64,000 nt of DNA from NCBI RefSeq assembly GCF_900636825.1, contig NZ_LR134318.1:1025501-1089500 (forward strand), given 5' to 3'. Every line of letters begins with the position of its first letter. The stretch's first letter is position 1. Position numbers and translations under genes: made by a program. This stretch comes from Pseudomonas fluorescens. GTDB taxonomy: Bacteria; Pseudomonadota; Gammaproteobacteria; Pseudomonadales; Pseudomonadaceae. Shown here one piece after another: positions 31,981 to 39,288 of this stretch. The notes beneath the pieces were generated by a model, which saw only the letters and a program-made list of their open reading frames with translations, was not told the DNA's origin and searched no databases.

Positions 31981-32341
31981 CTGCAAGCGTAATCGATACC
32001 GACTCGGCAAAGCGCAGCGCGTGCGGTTTATCGACTTCTACTTCGGCATACAGCACCGATTCGTTGGTCATCACCAGATCCAGCAGTTCCTGGGTCAAAC
32101 GTTCGAGCAGCGCGAAGCGATTGCCTTCGACGTGGGCGATGATCGCCTTGGTGATCGTGCGGTAATTGAGCGCGTGATCGATATCGTTGTCACGCACCGC
32201 TTCCTGCGCGGCATACAGGATGGTCAGGTTGATCAACACGTCCTGCTTATTGAGGATCTCGTCCTCGTTGATCCCGATAAAGGTGCGCAAGCGCAGATCC
32301 TTGACCCGGATGCGCGCCATTCCCGGTTGAAGTTGTGACAT
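31970..32341 (-). CDS. folX: Dihydroneopterin triphosphate 2'-epimerase FolX
   Basis: A 123-residue member of the FolB/FolX tunnelling fold. It epimerises dihydroneopterin triphosphate to dihydromonapterin triphosphate for tetrahydromonapterin synthesis. Visible motifs are [38 protein letters not shown] and [13 protein letters not shown]. Context decides FolX over FolB: it directly follows folE and folM in the arrangement known from P. aeruginosa. The 3' end overlaps the repeat at 31897-31980, whose sequence encodes the last few residues (ITLAASR). Confidence 0.9.
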   Translation of the reverse strand: MSQLQPGMARIRVKDLRLRTFIGINEDEILNKQDVLINLTILYAAQEAVRDNDIDHALNYRTITKAIIAHVEGNRFALLERLTQELLDLVMTNESVLYAEVEVDKPHALRFAESVSITLAASR

Positions 32342-32902
32342 TTACTTGCTCCGTCCAATCAATTGCAGGAACTCCTGACGGGTGTTGCTCGACTCGCGAA
32401 AGGCGCCGAGCATGACCGAGGTGTTCATGGTCGAATTCTGTTTTTCCACGCCGCGCATCATCATGCACATGTGTCGTGCCTCGATGACCACGGCGACGCC
32501 GGCGGCAGCGGTGACCTGTTGTACCGCGTCGGCGATCTGCCGCGTGAGGTTTTCCTGAATCTGCAAACGACGGGCGAACATGTCCACCAGCCGCGCGATT
32601 TTCGACAACCCCAACACCTTCCCCGTCGGAATATAAGCCACATGGCCTTTGCCGATGAAGGGCAGCAGGTGATGTTCGCACAAAGAATACAACTCGATGT
32701 CGGCGACGATGATCATCTCGTCGTTGTCCGAGGCAAACAACGCGCCGTTAACGATCTCGTCGACGCTCTGTTCGTAGCCGCGACACAGGTATTGCATGGC
32801 CTTGGCGGCACGCACCGGAGTGTCGCGCAAGCCTTCGCGGTCAGGATCTTCACCGAGGCCAATGAGGATGTCGCGGTAATTCTCAGGCAGTGAGCGGGTC
32901 AT
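32342..32902 (-). CDS. folE: GTP cyclohydrolase I FolE
   Basis: Converts GTP to dihydroneopterin triphosphate. The 186 residues carry the zinc ligands C75 and H78 ([12 protein letters not shown]) and C146 ([10 protein letters not shown]), with [11 protein letters not shown] and CSFR-equivalent [14 protein letters not shown] at the end. Two ATGs are possible; the one at 32902 has GAGG at the correct spacing, whereas the ATG at 32908 would be too close. FolX starts immediately after its stop. In this operon it supplies the pterin for folX and folM. Confidence 0.96.
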   Translation of the reverse strand: MTRSLPENYRDILIGLGEDPDREGLRDTPVRAAKAMQYLCRGYEQSVDEIVNGALFASDNDEMIIVADIELYSLCEHHLLPFIGKGHVAYIPTGKVLGLSKIARLVDMFARRLQIQENLTRQIADAVQQVTAAAGVAVVIEARHMCMMMRGVEKQNSTMNTSVMLGAFRESSNTRQEFLQLIGRSK

Positions 32903-32923
32903 GGACATCCTCGCGGGCAGGCG

Positions 32924-33634
32924 TTATTTGAGGTGCCGTCCTCCGTTGACGGTCAGGGTGGTGCCGGTGACATAGGGGTTGTCGAGCAGATAGCGCAGGC
33001 TCTGATAAATCACTTCGCTGCCCGGTTCGAAGCCCAGCGCGGATTTGGCCAGGGCCTTGGCGCGGTACGCTGCGTCGTCGTCGGCATTGAACAATAGCAG
33101 GGCCGGGGCGATGCCGTTGACCTTGATTGCCGGTGCGTAACGGGCGGCGAAAGACAGCGTCAGGCTGTCGAGTCCGGCCTTGGTCGCACAATAGCCGATG
33201 TGTTTGCTGCTGCCCTTGCGGGTGACGTCGTCGCTGATATGGATGATGTCGGCGGGGGTGGAGCCGCGCAATAGATCGGCGCAGTGCAGGTTGATCAGGT
33301 ATGGCGCAAGCATATGCACAGTGAACAGGCGACTGAACGCCTCGGCTTGCTGCTCCGGCGTTTCTGCCAGCCATTCGGAAGCATTGTGGACAATGGCACG
33401 CAAACTGTCGGTATGGGTTTTCAGCTCAGTAATGAAGGCGAGAATCCCGGCTTCGCTGGAGAAATCGGCGAACAGGCCGAGAGCGCCGAGATCGCGCAGT
33501 GTCTGCACGCCTGGGCGTTCAGTGCGATAGGTGAAAATCAGGCGATGACCATCGTTGAGCAAACGCTGGGCGCAATGCAGACCGACACGCTGGCCGGCGC
33601 CGGTGATGAGGATCGGAGCTGCAGAATTGGACAT
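32924..33634 (-). CDS. folM: Dihydromonapterin reductase FolM
   Basis: Short-chain dehydrogenase of 236 residues that reduces dihydromonapterin to tetrahydromonapterin. The cofactor motif is ITGAGQRVGLHCA with FTYRTE after it, suggesting NADPH. The catalytic YxxxK is GYCATKAGLD, and the C-terminal TGTTLTVNGGRHLK is typical of FolM. The ATG at 33634 (MSNSAAPILITGA) replaces a longer in-frame start. First gene of folM-folE-folX. In Pseudomonas the resulting pterin is the cofactor of phenylalanine hydroxylase. Confidence 0.9.
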   Translation of the reverse strand: MSNSAAPILITGAGQRVGLHCAQRLLNDGHRLIFTYRTERPGVQTLRDLGALGLFADFSSEAGILAFITELKTHTDSLRAIVHNASEWLAETPEQQAEAFSRLFTVHMLAPYLINLHCADLLRGSTPADIIHISDDVTRKGSSKHIGYCATKAGLDSLTLSFAARYAPAIKVNGIAPALLLFNADDDAAYRAKALAKSALGFEPGSEVIYQSLRYLLDNPYVTGTTLTVNGGRHLK

Positions 33635-33685
33635 GAACGGCTCGCGTCGCGGTGAGAGCAAAAACTATAACAGCGACGAGCCTGA

Positions 33686-33767
33686 AAAGATCGCAGCCTG
33701 CGGCAGCTCCTACCCTGGTCTGTGTTCAGTCCTGTAGGAGCTGACGAGTGCAACGAGGCTGCGATCT
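33686..33767. repeat. GTAGGAGCTGCC-family repeat pair, variant right unit
   Basis: The left unit is normal (AAAGATCGCAGCCTGCGGCA). The right unit reads GTAGGAGCTGACGAGTGCAA then CGAGGCTGCGATC, with its inner stem changed. It abuts the stop codon of the next gene. Confidence 0.85.
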
Positions 33768-34334
33768 TTAATGTTTCTGAGGTGTCGCCGAAACAGGCAG
33801 GCGCACTGGCGTGCTGTTCAACCAGTTCGCCAACAGCCGCGTCGACAGTGGAATAAAGAAATAAACCATCAAGGGTGTAAGGCACGCCGTGCTGATCAAT
33901 ACACGTGGCAACAGCGCCATTTCAGCGAGCAACGGGCCTGAAACGAAGTTGAACAACAGCGATACCGGAAAAAATGCCAACCAGATCGCCACCGCCTGCT
34001 TCCAGCGCGGTGGACGTTGCCCGGCAGCGCCGAACCAGCCCTCGATGCCACTGACGCGATGCTCTTTCGGGTGCGCAAACAGATCGCTGCCACGACTCAG
34101 CCACGCCGTGCGTGAAGCCGAATGCTCCCACGCATGCAAAGTCTGCTCATCGACAAAGCGGAAAATGATCTGGAATTCATCATCGCCGGGCGGCGGCGCG
34201 AGTACGCCGGAGCCGAGATAACCGGGAAAGTCGGTGGCCAGTTGTTCGCCTTCGCGCAACCAGGCAATCAGATCCTGATAACGACCTTCAGCCACACGGC
34301 GTGCGACCATCAACGTGACGGGGGAAGTAGACAT
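33768..34334 (-). CDS. Antibiotic biosynthesis monooxygenase-type (ABM) domain membrane protein
   Basis: A 188-residue protein. The N-terminal ABM-like ferredoxin fold (about 5-105: VTLMVARRVAEGRYQDLIAW, GYLGSGVLAPPPGDDEFQII) is followed by two membrane helices (AVAIWLAFFPVSLLFNFVSG, VLISTACLTPLMVYFFIPLS). ABM domains include quinol monooxygenases and heme-degrading enzymes, but many have no known activity. The ATG at 34334 has GGAGA before it. It is divergent from the MerR gene and shares with it an intergenic region containing the TAAACCATAGGC word. Confidence 0.8.
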   Translation of the reverse strand: MSTSPVTLMVARRVAEGRYQDLIAWLREGEQLATDFPGYLGSGVLAPPPGDDEFQIIFRFVDEQTLHAWEHSASRTAWLSRGSDLFAHPKEHRVSGIEGWFGAAGQRPPRWKQAVAIWLAFFPVSLLFNFVSGPLLAEMALLPRVLISTACLTPLMVYFFIPLSTRLLANWLNSTPVRLPVSATPQKH

Positions 34335-34447
34335 TGTGTATCTCCGCATTACGAACGCGTTATTCCGGGTAGGAATTTCGCCTGACGCCGGCCGGGGTAG
34401 TGGCCTGCGTTTTTCACCAAGCAAGGATTATTCCTGAATTTCGTGAA

Positions 34448-34459
34448 TAAACCATAGGC
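34448..34459 (+). promoter_or_regulatory. Copy 1 of the shared 12-bp word TAAACCATAGGC
   Basis: Located in the divergent region between the ABM gene and the MerR gene, 20 bases upstream of the predicted MerR -35 element. An identical 12-mer lies inside the predicted promoter of the LOV gene (36688-36699). Candidate operator; the protein that binds is not known. Confidence 0.5.
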
Positions 34460-34479
34460 TTTCGTCGCAAGATCCCCCC

Positions 34480-34510
34480 TTGAACTCCAATGGGTCATCG
34501 GGGTTAAAAT
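34480..34510 (+). promoter_or_regulatory. Predicted promoter of the MerR gene with 19-bp spacer
   Basis: TTGAAC (34480-34485) and TAAAAT (34505-34510) are 19 bp apart, the overlong spacing typical of promoters controlled by MerR-family activators. The -10 contains the ATG at 34509, so a real promoter here would rule that ATG out as start and favour the one at 34545. Confidence 0.55.
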
Positions 34511-34544
34511 GGATCCAATTATCCAGCAAGGAAGTTATCCCGCG

Positions 34545-35504
34545 ATGCCTGCCACGACTGATGCTCTCCTTGTTCCGCAGGTCGCTTTCTCGCTCGAGCG
34601 TGAAGAGCTGTTTCCGATACGCGAAGTCGCGCGGTTGACGGGTATCAATCCGGTAACGTTGCGCGCTTGGGAGCGCCGCTACGGATTGATTCAGCCAACG
34701 CGCACCGTAAGTGGGCATCGGCTGTATTCGATGGCCGATATCGAGCGCGTCCGCAACATTGTCGAATGGATCGACCGCGGCGTGGCGGTGAGCAAGATCG
34801 GCAGGATTCTCGCCCGGACCGAACCGTTGAAAGCCCTGGCCCACATCATCTCCGACGATCTGGTGCAGGCCGATTACCAGCAATGGCAGCATCAGGTTCA
34901 GCGCGCTATCAGTTCATTCGACGATCAGGAACTGGATCGAGTCTATGCCCAGATATTTTCTTCTTATTCACTGGCCGTGGTGTTTCAGGACATTCTGATG
35001 CCGCTCTGGCGAGCATTGCTGCAGCGTCAGGACGCTTTCGGGCAGACCAGTGAATGGTTGTTTTTTGATGGCTTTCTGCGCGCACGCGTACTGCAACGGA
35101 TTGTCGCGTTGCGCGGGGCGCAGCCGCGTAGAGTCGTGGTCAGCGCATTGGCCGGCCAGTGCCGCGAGCTGGAACTGTTGGTGGCGGCGCTGTTCTTGAG
35201 CAGCAGCGATTCGGGCGTCCGTGTGCTGACGACGGGGCAGCCGTTCGACGAATTGACATTGATTTGCGAGAAGACCAGGCCTGAGGCATTGGTACTGTTT
35301 TCCAACCACGCACCGAGCGCAGATTTGCCACGTCGTTTGCAGCGGCTGGCGTTGAGTCTCGATTGTCAGCTGCTATTGGCGGGGGACGCGGCCGATCTGG
35401 CACAAGAGAGTCTGGCGGACGGCCCGATCGGATGCATCGGCAATGAAGGGACGACGATGCGCCAACGCCTGATGCAGTTTCTCTCTGGCAAACTGGATAC
35501 CTGA
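34545..35504 (+). CDS. MerR-family regulator with degenerate cobalamin-binding-like domain
   Basis: A 319-residue regulator. The N-terminal winged HTH (about 23-92: LFPIREVARLTGINPVTLRA, WERRYGLIQPTRTVSGHRLY) is of the CarH/LitR/BldC-like type. The C-terminal half has the helical cap (about 100-185, with IFSSYSLAVVFQD and MPLWRALLQ) and Rossmann portion of B12-binding light sensors. The cobalamin motif E/D-x-H-x-x-G is replaced by Q205-C-R207-E-L-E210, so histidine ligation of cobalt is impossible. An ATG at 34509 would add 12 residues but falls inside the predicted -10. It probably regulates itself and perhaps the facing LOV and ABM genes. Confidence 0.85.
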   Translation: MPATTDALLVPQVAFSLEREELFPIREVARLTGINPVTLRAWERRYGLIQPTRTVSGHRLYSMADIERVRNIVEWIDRGVAVSKIGRILARTEPLKALAHIISDDLVQADYQQWQHQVQRAISSFDDQELDRVYAQIFSSYSLAVVFQDILMPLWRALLQRQDAFGQTSEWLFFDGFLRARVLQRIVALRGAQPRRVVVSALAGQCRELELLVAALFLSSSDSGVRVLTTGQPFDELTLICEKTRPEALVLFSNHAPSADLPRRLQRLALSLDCQLLLAGDAADLAQESLADGPIGCIGNEGTTMRQRLMQFLSGKLDT

Positions 35505-35507
35505 CGA

Positions 35508-36113
35508 TCAGGTATGCAGGGCAGGATGGGTCAGGCGATGTTGTTGCAGAATGAACTGACGCAGGCGTTCGGTCTCATCGACATCGGTCTGGCTGAGTTC
35601 GTAGGCGTAAAAACCCTGCTCGGTCTCGCGCTCGAAATTTCCGCGCAATGAAATCCGCTCATAGCCCGAAGGGCTGAACCACAACGCGAAATGTTTTGGC
35701 GGTTTGGTCTTGTTGCGCATTTCCAGCAAGACGCCTTTGTGCGAAACCTCGTGAACCCACATTACGCCGGGCTGGCCCTTGGCATTTTCCAGCGCCACCG
35801 GCTCTTCGAGCACCAGGCGCCATGGCCGCACCATCGGGCCATCTTCGTAAATGCTCGGGACCCCAAGGCGCAAATGCAGCGCATGAAACTCGTCTTCCAC
35901 CAGGTGCAGCGGAAAAGTCATCTGCTGGTTTTCGAAATTGGCCTGAATGGTCACTTGCTCGTGAGCGGCGAGGCGCGTGAGCAAATCACGGATCTGCGAA
36001 CCGCCGTTGACCAGCAGACTCGACGTTGCATCCCGCACGTTCAGTTGCGGGTTGTGCTGCATGGTCTGGATAAAATCCAGCTCATCCTGAGTGAGGAGGG
36101 CGTCGCGCTGCAT
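35508..36113 (-). CDS. Conserved hypothetical protein, possibly YcgR/PilZ-like
   Basis: A 201-residue cytoplasmic protein with no signal peptide or membrane helix. The layout resembles YcgR-type flagellar brake proteins: an N-terminal strand-rich half (QVTIQANFENQQMTFPLHLV) and a C-terminal half with VHEVSHKGVLLEMRNKTK, reminiscent of the D/NxSxxG strand of PilZ domains. The RxxxR c-di-GMP motif that should precede it is not evident, so I do not call c-di-GMP binding. The only ATG giving a sensible start is 36113; a TTG at 36167 would add 18 residues. Convergent with the MerR gene (three bases apart), downstream of the LOV gene. Confidence 0.6.
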   Translation of the reverse strand: MQRDALLTQDELDFIQTMQHNPQLNVRDATSSLLVNGGSQIRDLLTRLAAHEQVTIQANFENQQMTFPLHLVEDEFHALHLRLGVPSIYEDGPMVRPWRLVLEEPVALENAKGQPGVMWVHEVSHKGVLLEMRNKTKPPKHFALWFSPSGYERISLRGNFERETEQGFYAYELSQTDVDETERLRQFILQQHRLTHPALHT

Positions 36114-36185
36114 GGCTAACTCAAAAGAAATAGTTACAAAGTCATTGGTGATTGTAGTTAATGACAATCGGTTCGCTGTTTTGTT

Positions 36186-36644
36186 TTAACCGTCCGTCGC
36201 TTTAAGTTTTGCCAGCTCGGCTTGCAGCGCTGCGACCTGCGCCTCGAGCTGCGAAATTCGCTGCTGTGCTTTGACCTGAGCGGACACATCCTTCTGTACA
36301 CCGATGTAATACGTCATGCCGTCAGCATCGTTCTCCACCGTCGAAAGCGACAGTTCGTTCCAGAACGGCGTACCGTCCTTGCGGTAGTTGCGCAGGATTT
36401 CCCGGCACGATCCGTTGCTTTGCAGCACATGACGTATGCGCTGCAGAGCCGCCTGATCCCGGTCTCCCGCCTGCAGAAAGCGGCAATCCTGATAAAGAAT
36501 TTCTTCACTGCTGTAACCCGTCAGCCGTTCGAACGCGGGGTTGACGTAAAGCAGGATGGAGTCGCGATCGCCTTCCTTTTCCGCAACAACTATTCCGTCG
36601 TTCGATGCATTGATCACCATTTGCAGCAGGTTGGCATTGATCAT
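36186..36644 (-). CDS. Short LOV blue-light photoreceptor (PAS domain)
   Basis: A 152-residue stand-alone LOV protein. The photoactive cysteine is C54 in YQDCRFLQAG, matching the NCRFLQ consensus with D for N. The FMN-contacting residues are also visible: N86 (NYRKDG), N96 (FWNELSL) and Q117 (IGVQKDV). A-prime-alpha and J-alpha helices flank the core; the latter is a heptad-rich coiled coil (residues 124-148, ISQLEAQVAALQAELAKL) that should dimerise. It resembles the short LOV proteins of P. putida (SB1/SB2), which form slow-decaying cysteinyl-FMN adducts. There is no output domain, so a partner is expected. Confidence 0.9.
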   Translation of the reverse strand: MINANLLQMVINASNDGIVVAEKEGDRDSILLYVNPAFERLTGYSSEEILYQDCRFLQAGDRDQAALQRIRHVLQSNGSCREILRNYRKDGTPFWNELSLSTVENDADGMTYYIGVQKDVSAQVKAQQRISQLEAQVAALQAELAKLKATDG

Positions 36645-36679
36645 CTGTCAGTCTGTTCAGATTGGGGCGGTAGGCTCGC

Positions 36680-36707
36680 ATTCTAGTTAAACCATAGGCG
36701 CTGTCTA
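36680..36707 (-). promoter_or_regulatory. Predicted promoter of the LOV gene containing copy 2 of TAAACCATAGGC
   Basis: On the minus strand, TAGACA (36707-36702) and TAGAAT (36685-36680) are 16 bp apart. The 12-mer at 36688-36699 occupies most of the spacer. It is identical to the word at 34448-34459 in the MerR/ABM intergenic region. Confidence 0.5.
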
Positions 36708-36799
36708 CTGGCCATTATCCGAAGATGAGATCCAATCGCAGCACTGCGGCTCGGGCTGCTACTATCGCCGTTCATTTTTTCAGTTTCAGGATCAGATTG

Positions 36800-37255
36800 A
36801 TGAAAGTCGCCATCCTCTCCGGTTCGGTCTACGGCACCGCCGAAGAAGTCGCCCGTCACGCCCAGAATCTGTTGCAAGCCGCTGGCTTTGAAACCTTCTA
36901 CAACTCCCGCGCCAGCCTCGCCGACCTTCAGGCTTTCGGCCCTGAAGCGTTGCTGGCCGTGACCTCGACCACCGGCATGGGCGAATTGCCGGACAACCTG
37001 CAACCGCTGTATTCGACCCTGCGCGACCAGTTGCCCGCGGCATGGCGCGGTTTGCTGGGGGCGGTCATTGCGTTGGGCGACGCCAGCTACGGCGACACTT
37101 TTTGCGGCGGCGGTGAGCAGATACGCGAGTTGTTCGGCGAACTCGGTGTGCGCGAAGTGCTGGAAATGCTGCGCATCGATGCCAGCGAAAGCGTCACCCC
37201 GGAAACCGACGCCGAGCCGTGGCTGGCGCAGCTGATCGATGCACTGAAGAGCTGA
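36800..37255 (+). CDS. Flavodoxin (MioC-like)
   Basis: A 151-residue FMN electron carrier. The phosphate-binding loop is LSGSVYGTAEEVARH at the N-terminus, followed by AVTSTTGMGELPDN and the isoalloxazine-contact region ALGDASYGDTFCGGGEQI. The ATG at 36800 gives the standard N-terminus MKVAILSGS. It resembles MioC-type flavodoxins rather than the long-chain Fld. The gene faces away from the LOV gene; the roughly 155-base region between them includes the LOV promoter. Confidence 0.9.
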   Translation: MKVAILSGSVYGTAEEVARHAQNLLQAAGFETFYNSRASLADLQAFGPEALLAVTSTTGMGELPDNLQPLYSTLRDQLPAAWRGLLGAVIALGDASYGDTFCGGGEQIRELFGELGVREVLEMLRIDASESVTPETDAEPWLAQLIDALKS

Positions 37256-37393
37256 TCGGCCGAACGTGGATCCAGGCTGTCTGCTCGGCTGACCCGGTCA
37301 GTCATCAAGCTGGCTGCGAATGCAACTACGCGATGGGCTGCGCGTGACTAGACTGGTCACGTGCAGAACAATAAGAACGCAGAGGTGCATACA

Positions 37394-38176
37394 GTGAGCG
37401 TAGCCCCCGTCCAATCGTCCCTTAATGTCAAAGACCAGGTCAGCGCTGCGGAATGGCAGACCCGTGTCGACCTCGCCGCTTGTTATCGTCTGGTTGCGCT
37501 GCATGGCTGGGACGATCTGATTTTTACCCATATTTCCGCCAAGGTGCCGGGCACTGAAGATTTCCTGATCAATCCGTTTGGGCTGATGTTCCATGAGATC
37601 ACCGCCTCAAGCCTGGTCAAGGTCGATCAGGCCGGCCATAAGCTCATGGACAGCCCGTACGAAATCAACCCCGCCGGCTACACCATCCACAGCGCCGTAC
37701 ATGAAGTGCGGCACGATGTGGTTTGCGTGCTGCATACGCATACCGCTTCCGGTGTTGCGGTGTCGGCGCAAAAACAGGGCGTGTTACCGATCAGCCAGCA
37801 GTCGCTGTTCGTGCTGTCGAGTCTGGCTTATCACGCCTATGAAGGTGTTGCGCTCAATCATGAAGAAAAGGCGCGTTTGCAAGCCGATCTCGGCGACAAC
37901 AACTTCCTCATGCTGCACAACCACGGTCTGCTGACCTGTGGCGGCACCATCGCTGACACCTTTCTCATGATGTTCACCTTCCAGCGCGCCTGTGACATTC
38001 AGGTCATGGCGCAAACCGGCGGTGCAGAGCTGATCGCTGTCGAACCGCACATTCTGGCTGGCGCCAAGGCGATGATCGCCGGCGTCACCAAAAGTGCCCA
38101 AGGCATGGGTGGCACGCTGGCCTGGCCAGCGTTGCTGCGCAAACTCGATAAACAAGACCCCGGATATAAACTCTGA
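37394..38176 (+). CDS. Class II aldolase/adducin family protein
   Basis: A 260-residue protein of the class II aldolase family, most like the aldolase/adducin proteins of secondary metabolism. Zinc-binding histidines are in LHTHTASG and LHNHGLLTCGG, and the phosphate-loop equivalent is near FTHISAKVPG. The GTG at 37394 is chosen because GAGG lies at the right distance; an earlier GTG at 37361 lacks a site. The stop overlaps the hydrolase start (TGATG), indicating one operon. Substrate is unknown. Confidence 0.85.
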   Translation: MSVAPVQSSLNVKDQVSAAEWQTRVDLAACYRLVALHGWDDLIFTHISAKVPGTEDFLINPFGLMFHEITASSLVKVDQAGHKLMDSPYEINPAGYTIHSAVHEVRHDVVCVLHTHTASGVAVSAQKQGVLPISQQSLFVLSSLAYHAYEGVALNHEEKARLQADLGDNNFLMLHNHGLLTCGGTIADTFLMMFTFQRACDIQVMAQTGGAELIAVEPHILAGAKAMIAGVTKSAQGMGGTLAWPALLRKLDKQDPGYKL

Positions 38177-39078
38177 TGCCTCTTGCCGAGATCCCGTTGT
38201 GTGTCTGGCGCAAGCGCAGCCGGACGTTTGTCTTCCGTGGGCAGCCGATCCGTTACTGGACGGCAGGGCAGGGTGAGCCGCTGCTGCTGATCCATGGTTT
38301 CCCGACAGCCAGTTGGGACTGGCATTACCTCTGGCAACCGCTGGCCCAGCGTTATCGGGTGATCGCCTGCGACATGCTCGGTTTTGGCGATTCGGCCAAG
38401 CCGGTGGATCACACCTATAGCTTGCTGGAACAGGCCGATTTGCAGCAGGCACTGCTCGCGCATTTGCAAATCGAGCGGCCGGTGCACGTCCTGGCCCACG
38501 ATTACGGTGACAGCGTCGCGCAGGAGTTACTCGCGCGGCATTACGAGGCGCGGATTGATGTCGCCAGTTGCGTATTTCTCAACGGTGGCCTGTTCCCGGA
38601 AACCCATCGTCCGCTGCTGATGCAAAAATTACTGCTGAGCCCGTTGGGCTGGATGATCGGTCGCGCGTTCACCCGCGATGCGCTGGTGAAAAGCTTTCGC
38701 CACATTTTCGGTCCGCAGACACGGCCAAGCGAAAGCGCTATGGATGACTTCTGGAGCCTTGTCGACAGCAATCGCGGGCAGCGAATCATGCACAAGCTGA
38801 TCAGCTACATCCCCGAGCGCCGGGTGCAACGCGACCGTTGGGTGGCAGCGATGCAGCGCGGCGAAATTCCACTGCGGGTGATCGACGGGGAAGTCGACCC
38901 GATTTCGGGAGCGCACATGGTCGCGCGTTATCGCGAGTTGATCGCTGACGCGGACACGGTGCTGTTGCCGGGTATTGGTCACTACCCGCAGACTGAGGCG
39001 CCGGTGCAGGTGCTCAAGCATTATCTGGCGTTTCGCGAATGCCAGGTGTTGCCGCCACGTAAAGTGGCATGCTCCTGA
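38176..39078 (+). CDS. Alpha/beta hydrolase with aspartate nucleophile (HDYGD)
   Basis: A 300-residue alpha/beta hydrolase. The oxyanion region is LLLIHGFPTASWDW, and the nucleophile elbow is AHDYGDSVAQ with D109 in place of the usual serine. An aspartate nucleophile is the hallmark of epoxide hydrolases and haloalkane dehalogenases. The acid is probably D293-like in DGEVDPISG and the base histidine is in LPGIGHYPQTE. It is translationally coupled to the class II aldolase gene. Which of the two chemistries applies cannot be settled from sequence. Confidence 0.85.
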   Translation: MPLAEIPLCVWRKRSRTFVFRGQPIRYWTAGQGEPLLLIHGFPTASWDWHYLWQPLAQRYRVIACDMLGFGDSAKPVDHTYSLLEQADLQQALLAHLQIERPVHVLAHDYGDSVAQELLARHYEARIDVASCVFLNGGLFPETHRPLLMQKLLLSPLGWMIGRAFTRDALVKSFRHIFGPQTRPSESAMDDFWSLVDSNRGQRIMHKLISYIPERRVQRDRWVAAMQRGEIPLRVIDGEVDPISGAHMVARYRELIADADTVLLPGIGHYPQTEAPVQVLKHYLAFRECQVLPPRKVACS

Positions 39079-39086
39079 TATCAAGA

Positions 39087-39172
39087 TCAAAAGAACGCAG
39101 CCCCCGCACCAATCCCTGTAGGAGCTGCCGCAGGCTGCGATCTTTTGATCTTTTGATCTTTTGATCTTTTGA
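39087..39172. repeat. GTAGGAGCTGCC-family repeat with decayed left unit and TTTTGATC runs
   Basis: The right unit is intact (GTAGGAGCTGCCGCAGGCTG), but the left is shortened (AAAGAACGCAGCCCCCGC). The right end carries four tandem TCTTTTGA-type units (39138-39171). Lies between the hydrolase and SDR genes. Confidence 0.8.
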
Positions 39173-39288
39173 CTTACGCATCATCCCCCAACCTTATCGC
39201 ACACCATTCAGCCTCAGCCGTGTTCGTTGTGACCGAAAGCCGCGTGCCTGACACTCGGGATCAATACTGGCCTGCTGGAGTTGTTGCG

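Noticed and set aside
34509..34544. Upstream start adding 12 residues to the MerR protein
   Set aside because: The ATG falls inside the predicted -10 element; the start at 34545 is more consistent, although this depends on the promoter call.
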